Shown: positions 53,401 to 64,000 of the stretch, in pieces | Layout of the letters: the number at the start of each line of letters is the position of its first letter | Numbering within the stretch: the first letter of the stretch is position 1 | Source: Diadema setosum | Lineage: Eukaryota; Echinodermata; Echinoidea; Diadematoida; Diadematidae | Direction of reading: 5' to 3' | Length of the DNA: 64,000 bases | Assembly: GCA_033980235.1 (NCBI GenBank) | Contig: CM067072.1 | Coordinates: 30,286,759 to 30,350,758 of the forward strand | Program-made: the position numbers and the translations under genes | Notes under the pieces: model-generated | Database searches by the model: none | The model's input: only the letters and a program-made list of their open reading frames with translations | Told to the model about the DNA's origin: nothing

Positions 53401-55978
53401 CTGTAAATCAGTTCACAAACAAATTCATCTGTCGCACATAGGTACACCATCTATTGTTACAATAGTTAATATTTCTAGGGTACCTTTTCCACTGGATGCT
53501 AAGAGATGTCATCCAGGGTCGCCAAAGGAGATAAAATATCAACAAATTACCAGGCAGTGAGATTAAAAGTCCAGTGAATACATAAGCATTTAAGAATAAG
53601 TAGGTCTTGAAATTTTGTTTGAAGTGATCTAGTGTTGGTGATGATTTCAGAAGAGGAGGAAGCCTATTCCACAGCCTGGGCGCAGTAGAGGAGAAAGCTG
53701 TATTCATACTAATTGCAAATGCAAAATCTAAATCTCGTTTCTTCCATGACTATGCATAGGTGTATATTCTTGTTCCCAACAGCAAGATCAGATATGGGGT
53801 AGGGCGGGTGCTTTGAGCCAAAAGATATTGAGGAGGGCAAGCATTGTAAGGAAAGCAGACAACCACTTCGCCCTCCACTGACTGGTCGAGTTAGAGTTAT
53901 CCTTCACACTCTTTAGACGGTTTCTTGATGTATACCTACCCTCTATGGCAGCATTTCGAGCGAAACACTCGTTGTACGGAAATGGAATTGGGTAATTGTA
54001 AAGCAGAATTAATAACTGCAATTTATATGCTTCTAACACTAAACATTTCGAACCTTTAATCATCAATGATGAGTATACCCTTTCAATTTTCTCTTTCTTA
54101 CCAGAATCTTGTTCTCACGAAGGTCGGAGGAATCTTTGCTCCGTGTTAACCTAATGCGAATGCACACGGTTACGCAGACAACCGCCAGAGTGATGATGAC
54201 GACAGGAATTAGTGCTCCTAGAATTACTATCCCGCTTTTGGAGGGGCTGCTCAGGCCAGGATCTGAGAGTGAAGGCAAAGCGAGAGGCATGCCCAGAACT
54301 AAATGATGAGTTCACTCCTGGGCCATCTTTCTAGCCAAGCTCTGCTTTATGAAGATGGTCCCTTGCATTTCCGATTTCATTCATAATCAAGTTATGTTTT
54401 CTCTCTAAAAACTTAACTCGAAGTGTTCCCTCTTGTACACTGTACTTTCAATATGATATTGCTTTATATGTTTCCTCGTCGTATGTTTTTCTTTAAACGA
54501 TTGTACTCCATTTATTGTGTATTGATGCATAGAAACAATTCATACAATTTATGAAATTTTGTTAAAATATTTTATATGTATTGTATTGAGAACGGAATGC
54601 CGAAATAAATTGAACTGAACTAAACAGAATCATATACAAAATTTACGTCAAGTGGACACTCGCTGTAATTTGTTGTGTTTAACTCTATTTAGTACTTTTC
54701 TGTTGCCTCTATTCTGTTTATAAAAGCCATGTATTCAAATTACATGAGAAGTATTATAACCATACAAGTCTGGAAACATCGCATGTGTCTTTCGTAATAA
54801 ACCTGCTAAGGAACCGTGTGTGCCATAGGCGTCACATATTGGTCGCTTACTCTTTGTTGTGCTTATGTTCACACACGGCCAATTGCCACTCTAGCATAAT
54901 GCCTAATTCTTATGACTGTACTATGTTGGGTTATAGTTTGTATAGGGCCTATAATCTCCACACAGTCTTCCTGTGAATGGTGGTTCCATTGTTCCATAAT
55001 AAAATGTCATTGTAATAGAATTTTTCCAAGTTTTGTTGTGACAAATCCTAAGTGAAAAATCCAAAGAATGAGTGTGAACTCGAAAACTATCCATATATCG
55101 AAATCAAAGATGTATGTGCAGTGTGTGTGTGCGTGTGCGTGTGTGTCGTTGCAGGCGAATCCAAACGTATCCAGCATTAGGCCCAATACGCCTTTATGAA
55201 AAGAAACATCTGGCAGAAACACATAACAATTTTGATTGAAATTTGTTGAGAGTCCTCAACATGAAACCTTCACAATATAATTTGCAACATGCTGACATTT
55301 CCCTCCCACTAAAGTCATGTGTCGTATATACCCACCACCAAAAGTCATTTCCAAGGGAGTCCCTTTAGCAGGTGGACCGGTTCCATTGTAAATCAACGCT
55401 GTGATCGTCACGCTCACGCCTTCAGTTTGATCAAGCGGTTCCAGGTCTAAGGTGTAGGAAGATGTGCTGGCGGTGTCGAAATGGGTGCCGTTTACCGTCA
55501 CCATGGTAACGGTGTAATTCAGGATGCAGTCACCGGAATCTGTAGGCCAGGGAGGGAGCCATTCTATCAGCCACACATTGGGTTGAATCTCCCGCTTTGT
55601 TGCGTTACGGAGGAGAAATTCTTCAGTCTCTATATATGGGACAAGAATTCAGAAGAAATATAGGGACGATGGAAGGAGTCGAAGTCGGCGTATACATAAT
55701 AGTCTAAACAAACTTATCGAGGGAAAGTGAAATCTCTCTTTATTCCAGTAACACGTTATTTCACGTCTGTTCCATCGAGGTTTGTAAAGGCGTTGGGTCA
55801 AGTATTTCCATTTTGGAAATCCTAATAGAATATCTTCTTCTTTTTTCCGATAAACATAAACAATGATAATTGCAGTAATACATTAACCATTACCATGTTG
55901 CCGTTACCATCTAAACGTATATAAGATTATTATATATTATATTGCAGCTGTATATACATATATATATATATATATGTG

Positions 55979-56036
<58 letters not shown>

Positions 56037-59000
56037 TATACATGTATATATGTCATATATTGATTGGCAATCAACCGGAGGGTTTAGTTTACTAGAGAGA
56101 AAACCAACCCTAAATATTAGTTTGTGTGACGAGATGCGGACAAATTACAGGAACAGGCCAATGAACTCTGAGCAAATCCTGACAAAAACTGAGGTTACGA
56201 TTTTTTTCTTTTTTTTTTTAATTGGAGATCCTGTGTTGTCATACGTGAGCTCCCCATTCCATCTATTCTGTGCTATGAATTAAGAAATATTAATTTTCCA
56301 ATCAGGTAAGTTTCCAATTGTACACTGACCTGTTATACAATCAACAATAACTAAATGAGAGATTTTATCAAACTTTATCTACAGGTCAGCTATCAGGCCT
56401 ATCCCATGTCTACACCGCTCCGGATATCATTATCATTTGCCTGTATTTAGTGTCATTATTCTTACTGTTGAAGACAAAGACGTCACTGTTAATCAATGCT
56501 ACGACTGACATCATCTGTAATGCCATCGTTCTTTTCGCCAGCCCTTTGAACGAGGCATGAAGAAGTGAGCTAATTAGGTACTTCTTTCTTTCTAAATCTT
56601 CAAGATAGCCTCTTCAGTATTGTCACCGCTTTACCAGGGGGAGGACCCTGTTATCATCATTACCCTAGCATTGCCAGGTACCTATTTAAACACCTGTGTC
56701 GAGAGGAACGTAGTGTGTTAAAACAGTTTGTTCAAGGCACTTTTATTTTATCATCCATGTCTTCTTTAAAAAAAATGACAGGGTAGGTGCATTCAGTTTG
56801 ATAACCTGCTTTATGCACACGCCCTATAGGTACATAAAATACAAAGTAAAATACAATATGACATAATACGTAAATAAAAATTCACAGTATTATTGAAAAT
56901 GACGAATGAAGTACAAAAAGAAAGATTAACAGTAATTTACTTCACCCCACCCCAACACATCTAACACCCTTACCCCCTTCTGAAGTCCCTGTCCCTCCCA
57001 CCCCCCTCCTCTCCCACCCCCCTCCTCCTTAGTCCCACTCCTTCACCCCACCCTACCTTAAAAAGGGATATGTATGCCCTGTATGGGTTAGTGATATTGC
57101 AAGGTGCAGAATGAATCTAACGTAATTTGTTACAGACTATGTTTTACACTTTAACCTTTATTTTTAAAAAGTTGGAGTGAGGAAAAAGAACGCTGTAGTA
57201 TGCCCTGAAGTTTGAAGTTTATCAAAATCGTAATAATAAACTCCCGATGAAGCTGAACGAACGTTTCCTGTATTCAGTGCGGGGATATGGTACATTTAGA
57301 AGGCTATCCATTGAGTATCGGGTACAATAATGAAATGAACTAGTTTTAAACATTGATCGAATGAATGTTGGAGCCAAATTATTTGTGAGTATACTATATA
57401 AGTATAAGTGAGTAGTACTAGGTGTTTCAAATAACATTTCCCACTTTTGATTCTTAATAATTCATAAACTATATATCAGATAACACTGTCATTGATATGA
57501 GTAATAGCTGAATAGTGTACAATTTGGTTGAAGGTAGTTTGAATATGAAAACATAAATCAGTTTCATGAAATCCATGATTAATTTCACAGTTAGGTTCCA
57601 GATTTTGCTCTATTTTCAACCCTCTGTACAAAATTTCACTTTGCACATGGGTCAATGGGTGTGTATGGGAGTGTGTGGTTAACACCCTGACAATGGTCCT
57701 AAACAATGGTTAGGGTTTGAATGCTTCATTATTTATTCATGAGAAATTCCACTATCCCAACTAGTCTTTATTCAGCCTCTGGCAGTATCTGTGTAAAGTC
57801 AAACGCCTGCCGATACTGTCGTTGGGTCTCGACAGTACTCTCCCTACTTCCGAAAAACGAAATTACAATGAATACCTTCTGTTCTATTGTACACATGATG
57901 ACAGGAAGCAAAGAAAATCAATTAGAGTATACACTTGTGTAAATGGAGCCTTAAATAAATCTACTGTGAAACATATCGCCCCAATGATAAATGCTGCTGA
58001 ACTCTTAACCAAAAATGATTTCTTTTTATCAAAAAGCGAAAAATTTTTCAGACTATTTAATTAGTAGACAGTTGTATTAAAATGAAAAACTTTAGATCAT
58101 TTATGCTTATTTATATCCCAGGCATAGTGATATGCATGTATGTGAAGCAAAATTGAAAATGATAGCCAGCTGGAATGGAATGTGGTGTTTGCAAGCACAT
58201 TGAAAGGTGTGCTTCCTTTTTCCATGTGCATGTAATTTACCCTTTACCGTGCATGAATCCAGACTAGCAGTGCCCAGGGCAATCCACATGAATTATTGAT
58301 TAAGCATTCATGTGCCTGGGAGCACGAGACTGACGCCTAGTCAACAGGTGGTTCAGGCATGTCCATTGTTAAGGGCCATTGTCAGCACACACTCACATAC
58401 ACATCATTGGTTCCTGTGCAAGGTTCAATTTTTGTACAGAGGGTTAAAAATTGACCAAAATCTGAAACCTTACTTCAAAATCAATCTTAGATTTAATGAA
58501 ACTGATTTATGCTTTCACAATCAAATTACCTTCAACCAAATTGTACACTATTCAGCTATTATTTATATCAATGACAGTTTTATCGGATGAATAGTTTTTG
58601 AGCTATTAATGATCAAAAGTGGGAAATGTTTTTTGAAACACCTAGTACTATATTTTATATGCTGTGTCACCACTGTAGACAGGCTCTGAGAGGAATAACG
58701 TGGGAAGTGTTCACCTGGCAAAAGTCGATCGAGCTGAAGTAAGCGACTCCACTTGCCACCCTTGGAGTTGTTGGCGTAAACGACGATCTCGTAGGGATTC
58801 CAACGGGACAGATCATCTAGGACCACTTCAGTGGCTGGCGGCACTGGGGTCGGGATCGGCTCGACCACATAAGTCCAGTCCTGGCTGCCTTTTTCGTCCG
58901 ACACAAGGCGGTAGCGGATCTCATAGGCGGTAAGGTTACCGTTGCGGTGCTTTTGTTCGGGCGGCTAAAATGAGACACGAATTTGGGTCACCCTTTTAGC

Positions 59001-60540
59001 TCAGGAAAAGTGGCACCAGCAGCAGGACTGTGGCATTGCTCAAGAATTCCCTTAAAGGGATGGTATAGTTTTGGTTGAGATGTGGATTCAGCTTTTAACT
59101 TTTTGCGAGATTATTAGAAAACACTTTTATGAAACAGAATGTCAAATTTCCACGGCGGGTTCTTCAGCTCAAACTCTGTCCAATGATCCGCAAAGCCAGA
59201 CTACGAGTTCTTTTCACTCAAAAAATTATCTATTTTTCTGTACATGCACCCAGTGAAATATAGTCCCTTCAAATTCAATGAGAAAAGCTTTCAACTTCCC
59301 ACCAAAATGCAGTTTGTAGAGGAATTCATACTGCATTTCTGATTTTTAATTAATTTTTTTCTTCACTTATTTTGGTATCTTTGGTATGATTTTGTGAAGA
59401 GGTCAGGGACATTCCATTTTATTTACAGTTGTGAGCCCTATAAAACTCTATCCAACTGTTTTTGTGAGAAGGGCCAAGTTAAAGGGGCATTCCAGCCAAT
59501 TTTCAAAATTTCACATTATGTAGTACATAAATCGACAGCCTTATGTATGAATTTCTGGAATTTATTGTAGTCCTTGAGCAGAAAAACCAATATTCTGCAA
59601 AATCTTGAACAAATTATACTGAACAGTGTTGATGACTTACGAGCCTCACATATTTCAGAAATGTAGCAGTGTAATTCCATTACAATACCACTTGCTTAAC
59701 AAGTTCACCTGTGTGAAATCTATGCATGACCTCTTCTTTTGTTCTGCTTGCTTAAGGCCCAACTCATGCATTCTTATGGTGAGGCTGCCATGTCATCTTC
59801 CTTGCTCATTTCAATTTGTTATAAATTTTGAACACATTCTTATTCCTCACCCCAATCACTATAAACTCTGTACTCGGTAAAACTAACTGATAGTTGTTCG
59901 AATGTAAAAGTCTGAAAATCATCCAGAGGCCTCCCTTTTAAGCAGGATGCTGATCCTGAGATGAATACCTGAATGGTGAGGGTGAAATTTCTTCGGTCCG
60001 GATTCTCGCAGCCCAGTCCTGTTGAAATCAGTTCCAGGATGAACGGACCTCTTGAGGGAACTGAGCCAACATTCAATACTGTGAATGTACATAAACGCGC
60101 GCGCGCGCGCGCACACACACACACACACATACATTTATATTGTATGTTTAGGGCATAATATATACTAATATACATATATACATAACATAATATACTGCGT
60201 AAGTCTAATTAGCTACGTGAATATATGTAATATATTTATCTATATATACTGTATCTATTATTGTTGTTTATGTCTAATTATCTGCGTAAATAGATGTAAT
60301 TATGCATATGATATATACATTATAGGCCTATATATATATATACATATATATATACTCCTAGATGGGTCATTTGGAAGACATTTCCATTTGTTTTATATGC
60401 AAATTTTAAAATACATGTTCAATGGCAATTTACGCAATGGAGACACGAAAATTGTCTCCTTAATGACCAGTTGTCTCCCTAATGAAGACACTTCTCCCCA
60501 ATATGTCTCCCTAAGGTGCCAACTAGGGATATATATATAC

Positions 60541-60588
<48 letters not shown>

Positions 60589-61099
60589 GAATTAGATATT
60601 TAATATTCTATGTATCATTTTTTGCCTAATCATCATACATATATTATGCACAAAACATTTCGTGTTCACGATTCTGTATAATGTGAATCATACAAAGGGC
60701 AAAAGAGCCTAATGATCACAGCATACCGATCTATTAAATGGAAATATACTTATGACGAGATTTCAGTGAAACGAATTAAAAAACGAGAGAGAAAAGTGAA
60801 CGAGAAGTTAAAACTTTAAGACTTTAGAGTTCACACAGTGCAGACAATGATCTGACCATGTACGAAAACCGAAATTACTAACCTTCTTCCGCTGTTGTAA
60901 AATTGTAGAGTGCATGCTGCGGGCTTATAGTGGTGAGCTCATTCCTGATCTCGCATCTGGATTTGATGGCGTACGCTGAGAAAGGATCGAGGTCCATAAA
61001 GTTTATCTCCATTTTTCCCGATGTGAAGTCAAGTGCTTGCCTTTCAGTCTAGTGCAAAATAGTGTATGTATGTAGAATATATATATATATATATATATA

Positions 61100-61144
<45 letters not shown>

Positions 61145-61256
61145 TATATCCTGGTATACTCTACACTGACGAAGGCCCGAGGCGGGTTGAAAATTTTGTG
61201 AATAAAAACCTTCTTGTTGGATCCACAGATGGCGTATTTGAGACTCATTCTTCTTA

Positions 61257-61323
<67 letters not shown>

Positions 61324-63753
61324 GAATATTGATAAAAGAAGAAAATGATAATTCAATTCAGGAATATAAACACTTTTTTTTTCCAGAAACTAAACACACA
61401 CACACAGACAAACACCTTGAGTAACATTGAATGATACCAATGGGATGAATCAAAGCTATGCAAACTAAAAACGAACATGGGTAGATTGTGGAAACCCCGA
61501 CCATCTTCGTGCGTATTATCATCAAATGGATAAAGATGCATTCTACAATTAAAGTTGAGGAAGTTCTGATGCAGATACCGACATACATCAGCAAAAAGCT
61601 CCAAAAATATTCAAAAAACCCACAGCATGAAGCATCGGGGTTAAAGTTATGCGGATTATAATAATATACCTGTTCGAGGGGATTGCACAAACCAACTAAC
61701 TTAAGAGAAGTAGGGAACTTTTTATCGAAGTCATCGCCAAGAAGTGGATGTAATTTCTTGGAAGCATTAAAAAAAAAGTTTGCATATCTAGAAAGCATTA
61801 ACATGATTAAAGTACCTGATTCACGAGCAGTCCGGAAGCGTTATAAAGAAATGCTATGCATTCAACGCTAGATCCCAGAATCTCGGTCATCCCCATGTAC
61901 AGCTGCTCTCTTTCCGACGCGTTCACCAGTGTATCAGTAGCTTCGTCTTCTTTCAGATATGTTCCAGGACCACGAACCAAAACGTAAACACTTCTCGAGG
62001 TCACTGTTGGACTTTCAAGAACATCTAGCGGTCCAACTGTGACACAAAAGTGGAAGGAATAAGGCTTACCGACCTGAGGAAGGACGTTTTATTTAATAAT
62101 TATGAACGATGAAAACTGGAGCCTTGTTTATGATAATTATTATGCTAAAATCTCCAAGCTCTAATATATTTCATGACATTTCATTTCATTTCATTTATTT
62201 CCACTTTCATAATTGGTTTACAAACTTTGCATTAAAAAAACAGGCAGACAAACAAACAAACAAAAATACATGGTGTCAAATATGATAGTGGCGGAATCAT
62301 GGGAAGCACAAAGTAGGCTTATTGAAAATGATCCCTTAAGAAATATTGTGATGTAAATATATGTAATCATTTATAATCATTGGTTTGTAACTGAATTGAA
62401 ACAAACATGAATACAAAATACGATAAGATTTACAACTTGAGTCAATAAAAAAACGGATACGTGAAGATATGAAAATAGAGAAGAAAAGAAGAAAACTCCA
62501 TATTTAACTATTCGTCAGCTTGTAAATTAATTGCATCAAAAAGATGTTGTTTATATAATCTTTTAAATTGTCTTACGGTCTTACTGATCCTGAAAATTAT
62601 ATTCAAATTATTCCATAAAATAGTACCTTTGTAAAATATTGATGACTGCGTACATGATGTGCGATTTAATGGGGGATGAATACTCTGAGTATTTCTGGTA
62701 TTATAATCATGAATTGAACTATTGAGGGTAAAATAATCTGAGAATACATCAGGGAGAAAACTATTATTAAGTTTAAACATAAATAAATATGTTAAACGAC
62801 AAACACTTACTGCTAACAATGTGTTTCTTCAAATATAAATGTTTTAGAGCTCTGTTTACAAATGATACATACATGCAGGATGTAGAAAACGACACATAAT
62901 TCGGGGCATCTGGCAAGAATACAAAAAAAAAAAAGCAATGGTGCCATTACAATGAATACAGCATGCACGTTGAAATCAAACTGGTATATCTTTTCAAATG
63001 TTGACTTCTTTATAGGCGTAAATTCGAGCACAAGGTTGTTGCCTCTGATCGGAAAGGTCTATTTAACTGTGAAAGACCGAGAGATGATAGAAGGTCTATC
63101 GTGAATATGATTATTTTCATTCTAAAGTCAAGAACCAGCCAGCGATTGGATAAACATAATCACGTGATGATAATTAACGTTCCATTACGTTCTGTTGCGT
63201 TCTGCTACCCCGACAACGTCGGGACAACGTCTCGAATACAAAATTAATGATAGGATTTAAAAAAAAAATCTCCAGACGTTGTCTCGATAGCTCTGCTTCC
63301 AAAGCCTCTATCTGGGCTTATACAGCCGCATGTGATGAGCAAGATAGCTCCGCTGTGTTGGCACTACAAATAGTGTATACCGATGCGAAATTGAAGAGAT
63401 AATTAACTCTAAAAGTGATTAGACTATACTATATAAGAATACAACAGATTATGAATTTAGTAACAACAAACAAAATATTATACACTCTCGGAGATGGAAC
63501 ATCCTGTACCCCTCCCCATACCAGCCATCATCTTGATAAAATTATAATGTACTGTTATCTTGCATTTGCCTCCTTACCGGTGATATATTTGCGAATGTCT
63601 CCAAACTTTCTGGTACATATTCTGTCTGATCCATTCGATAGTTTTAATTTCACAGATGAAACTGACGTTTTGCAGTCTATCAATAATCTATTTCCGACGT
63701 GGCAGCCTAGACTTCGGGTTTCACACAAGTCGACTTTGCGATATTGCCCTCTG
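51949..63753 (-). CDS. gp130/Domeless-like class I cytokine receptor with tandem-repeat tail (5'-partial, 8 exons)
   Basis: Minus-strand exons: 63578-63753, 61816-62036, 60883-61048, 59969-60078, 58715-58964, 55336-55629, 54102-54262, 51949-53400. Phases are mutually consistent and give about 942 residues. Order: a Cys-containing N-terminal module; a cytokine-receptor-like FN3 (MDLDPFSAYAIKSRCEI, compare LDPFTEYVFRIRC in gp130) lacking a recognisable WSXWS; an FN3 split over two exons (NGNLTAYEIRYRLVSDEKG); a further FN3 in one exon; a transmembrane helix (GIVILGALIPVVIITLAVVC); and a ~483-residue tail. The FN3-to-FN3 and FN3-to-TM introns are phase 1, as usual for shuffled FN3 modules. A proline-rich RPKPP near the membrane could act as a Box1-like JAK site (inference). 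The tail consists of ~34-residue repeats. A non-cytokine FN3 receptor remains possible. Upstream exons lie beyond the right edge. Confidence 0.78.
53408..53710 (-). mobile_element. LINE (L2/CR1-like) C-terminal fragment
   Basis: Minus ORF with AFSSTAPRLWNRLPPLLKSS then TLDHFKQNFKTYLF, the typical end of L2/CR1-type reverse transcriptases. It sits in the intron between the receptor's transmembrane and tail exons, starting 8 bp upstream of the tail exon. Confidence 0.75.
54102..54262 (-). CDS. Receptor exon: transmembrane segment
   Basis: 161 bp, phase 1 to 0. It encodes PGLSSPSKS, then a strongly hydrophobic span (GIVILGALIPVVIITLAVVC), then a basic stop-transfer IRIRLTRSK and SSDLRENKIL. Donor GTAAGA. 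It marks the protein as single-pass type I. Confidence 0.88.
54320..54622 (+). mobile_element. LINE 3' end with (TGAAC)-type tail
   Basis: GGAATGCCGAAATAAATTGA followed by ACTGAACTAAAC is a characteristic LINE 3' terminus. No ORF remains. Left boundary uncertain. Confidence 0.55.
55336..55629 (-). CDS. Receptor exon: complete membrane-proximal FN3
   Basis: 294 bp, phase 1 to 1. It encodes TEEFLLRNATKREIQPNVWL, IEWLPPWPTDSGDCILNYTV, YTLDLEPLDQTEGVSVTITA and YNGTGPPAKGTPLEMTFG. W.PP...GDCI.NYTV and L.L..L are FN3 hallmarks. The donor is ambiguous within GGTGGTGGGTATA; I chose GTGGGT, which keeps phase 1. Confidence 0.85.
55952..56035. repeat. (AT)n microsatellite
   Basis: About 80 bp of AT with a GTGTATATAC interruption. 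Confidence 0.95.
56598..56745 (-). mobile_element. SINE body fragment
   Basis: GATAGCCTCTTCAGTATTGT, ACCCTAGCATTGCCAGGTAC and CGAGAGGAACGTAGTGTG match, in order, the body of the SINE at 50565-50700. The tRNA head is missing. Confidence 0.7.
56742..57413 (-). mobile_element. LINE 3' fragment (RT C-terminus)
   Basis: The minus ORF ending at 57222 includes LYSILTNNLAPTFIRSMFKT and NVPYPRTEYRKRSFSFIGSL, the conserved end of a non-LTR RT. The upstream part is replaced by the TIR element that follows. A CCCACCCC-rich stretch at 56943-57050 lies in its 3' region. Confidence 0.7.
57414..58650. mobile_element. 1237-bp TIR element with ~290-bp inverted ends
   Basis: TAGTACTAGGTGTTTCAAAT and its inverse (TTTGAAACACCTAGTACTA) form the ends. 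Pairing continues through TGTCATTGATAT / ATATCAATGACA and TACAGAGGGTT / AACCCTCTGTA. The unpaired centre (57700-58340) has an 80-codon plus ORF (57822-58064) of unknown identity. Located in a receptor intron, 65 bp from an FN3 exon. Confidence 0.85.
58715..58964 (-). CDS. Receptor exon: FN3 second half
   Basis: 250 bp, phase 0 to 1. It encodes NGNLTAYEIRYRLVSDEKGS, DDLSRWNPYEIVVYANNSKG and WSRLLQLDRLLP. YEIRYR and L..W..YEI.V.A.N.KG are classic FN3 strand C and F/G motifs. Acceptor CATTTTAG, donor GTGAAC. Confidence 0.85.
59052..59273. mobile_element. Hairpin MITE family A, copy 5 (internally deleted)
   Basis: TTAAAGGGATGGTATAGTTT at the left, ATATAGTCCCTTCAAA at the right; only ~222 bp, lacking the paired TCAGCCATTTC core. 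Confidence 0.7.
59481..59941. mobile_element. MITE family C, copy 3 (best preserved)
   Basis: TTAAAGGGGCATTCCAGCCA ... CATCCAGAGGCCTCCCTTTT; interior CTTGAGCAGAAAAACCAATA, GTAATTCCATTACAATACCA and CACCCCAATCACTATAAAC. Confidence 0.75.
59969..60078 (-). CDS. Receptor exon: FN3 first half
   Basis: 110 bp, phase 1 to 0. It encodes LNVGSVPSRGPFILELISTG and CENPDRRNFTLTIQ. The beta-strand pattern leads directly into PPEQKHRNGNLTAYEIRY of the next exon. Acceptor TTCACAG, donor GTATTC. Confidence 0.82.
60098..60130. repeat. (CG)n-(CA)n tract
   Basis: CGCGCGCGCGCGCG followed by CACACACACACACA; alternating purine-pyrimidine, with Z-DNA potential. It begins 19 bp upstream of an FN3-exon acceptor. Confidence 0.9.
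60525..60586. repeat. (AT)n microsatellite
   Basis: About 60 bp AT; another interrupted run at 60326-60355. Confidence 0.93.
60883..61048 (-). CDS. Receptor exon: cytokine-receptor-like FN3, second half
   Basis: 166 bp, phase 0 to 1. It encodes TERQALDFTSGKMEINFMDL and DPFSAYAIKSRCEIRNELTT, ending YNFTTAEE. The DPF.AYA.K.RC pattern is typical of the membrane-proximal half of the cytokine-binding module. At the position where WSXWS is expected only degenerate sequence is present. Confidence 0.8.
61077..61150. repeat. (AT)n microsatellite
   Basis: About 70 bp of AT with two short interruptions, 28 bp from a receptor exon. Confidence 0.95.
61257..61320. repeat. (TA)n-(GA)n compound microsatellite
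   Basis: About 15 TA units followed by ~17 GA units. Confidence 0.95.
61816..62036 (-). CDS. Receptor exon: D1/D2 region
   Basis: 221 bp, phase 1 to 0. It begins GPLDVLESPTVTSRSVYVLV and ends CIAFLYNASGLLVNQ. Acceptor GTGTCACAG, donor GTACTT. It contains potential N-glycosylation sites (NAS twice) and forms the first half of an FN3-like module completed by the next exon. Confidence 0.8.
62168..62835 (-). mobile_element. 5'-truncated LINE, same family as 40382
   Basis: Minus ORF 62508-62819 includes FMFKLNNSFLPDVFSDYFTL and IHDYNTRNTQSIHPPLNRT, plus YKGTILWNNL. The 3' end is the same (GAAAT)n tail (TTTCATTTCATTTCATTTAT on plus). In a receptor intron. Confidence 0.82.
63578..63753 (-). CDS. 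Receptor exon: N-terminal Cys-containing module
   Basis: It encodes YRKVDLCETRSLGCHVGNRL, LIDCKTSVSSVKLKLSNGSD and RICTRKFGDIRKYIT. Donor GTAAGG; the exon ends in phase 1 and joins the next exon in frame. The acceptor is ambiguous between 63753 and 63750 because of an AGCAG. The pattern C..G..L.IDC....LKL.NGS..IC suggests an Ig-like or cytokine-binding D1 fold; no firm family assignment. Confidence 0.7.
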
Positions 63754-63934
63754 CTGTAAAAGAAACACAGTGCATAATGCCAGGGTGAAGGGTTGGTCAA
63801 CAATAGTAGAAGCGATCATGATAATGATTAAGATAATGGAGAAATGTAATTTGAAGCAATTCGACGTCAAAGTATCTTTTTTTTTCAAACTTTTTAGCCC
63901 TCCATGCAACGGCGTAGCCAAGACTTGATCTTAA

Positions 63935-64000
63935 GGGGGGGGGGGGGGCGGTTCACTGCGAGGGAGCGAAGCGACAGAGCCCGAGCGAGCGGAGCGAGCG
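63935..64000. repeat. Poly-G followed by GAGCGA/GAGCGG quasi-repeat
   Basis: G13 then GAGGGAGCGAAGCGACAGAG and CGAGCGAGCGGAGCGAGCG, running off the window. It looks like the edge of a longer GC-rich repeat. Confidence 0.7.

Noticed and set aside
60217..60603. Ile/Tyr-rich ORFs over 60.2-61.3 kb
   Set aside because: Translations of (AT)n and ATAC microsatellites.

Overview
This is eukaryotic DNA, most likely from a marine deuterostome invertebrate (an echinoderm is my first guess; hemichordate or amphioxus cannot be excluded). It is AT-rich. Coding sequence is split into short exons with clean GT-AG introns of 0.3-4 kb. Gaps are packed with microsatellites, poly-G/poly-C runs, TTAA-flanked and hairpin MITEs, tRNA-derived SINEs and 5'-truncated LINEs. 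There is no prokaryotic, viral or CRISPR organisation. Lineage is inferred from gene content and repeat style, not from a marker gene.

Three protein genes can be reconstructed exon by exon. (1) 1632-23020, plus strand: the last 16 coding exons (766 residues) of DNAI3/WDR63, the WD-repeat intermediate chain of axonemal inner-arm dynein. The first ~130 codons lie upstream of the window. (2) 30440-37735, minus strand: a complete four-exon PSMG3 (proteasome assembly chaperone 3, 121 residues), convergent with DNAI3. (3) 51949-63753, minus strand: eight exons of a single-pass receptor with fibronectin-III modules. I read it as a gp130/Domeless-like class I cytokine receptor. Its cytoplasmic tail is one 1.45-kb exon built from about ten ~34-residue repeats, many presenting an SSGYVSS tyrosine. 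Its N-terminus lies beyond the right edge.

Layout: 1-1.6 kb repeats; 1.6-23 kb DNAI3, whose introns hold MITEs and an exon-derived minisatellite; 23-30.4 kb intergenic repeats including a pogo/Tigger-like element; 30.4-37.7 kb PSMG3, whose introns hold three notable repeats (an element rich in nuclear-receptor-like DR1 motifs, a hairpin MITE, and a 0.88-kb foldback with ~390-bp arms); 37.7-51.9 kb a repeat graveyard with LINE 3' ends, SINEs and a 1.29-kb transposon remnant encoding a short HTH-like peptide; 51.9-64 kb the receptor gene with further LINE, SINE and TIR insertions.

The genes do not form a pathway: one is a ciliary motor subunit, one a proteasome assembly factor and one a surface receptor. 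The most unusual items are the receptor's tandem-repeat tail (with decayed repeat units continuing past its stop codon), the minisatellite seeded by a DNAI3 exon/splice-donor junction, the 0.88-kb foldback, and a SINE/LINE pair sharing a 3' end. I found no obvious wholly new biochemical system.
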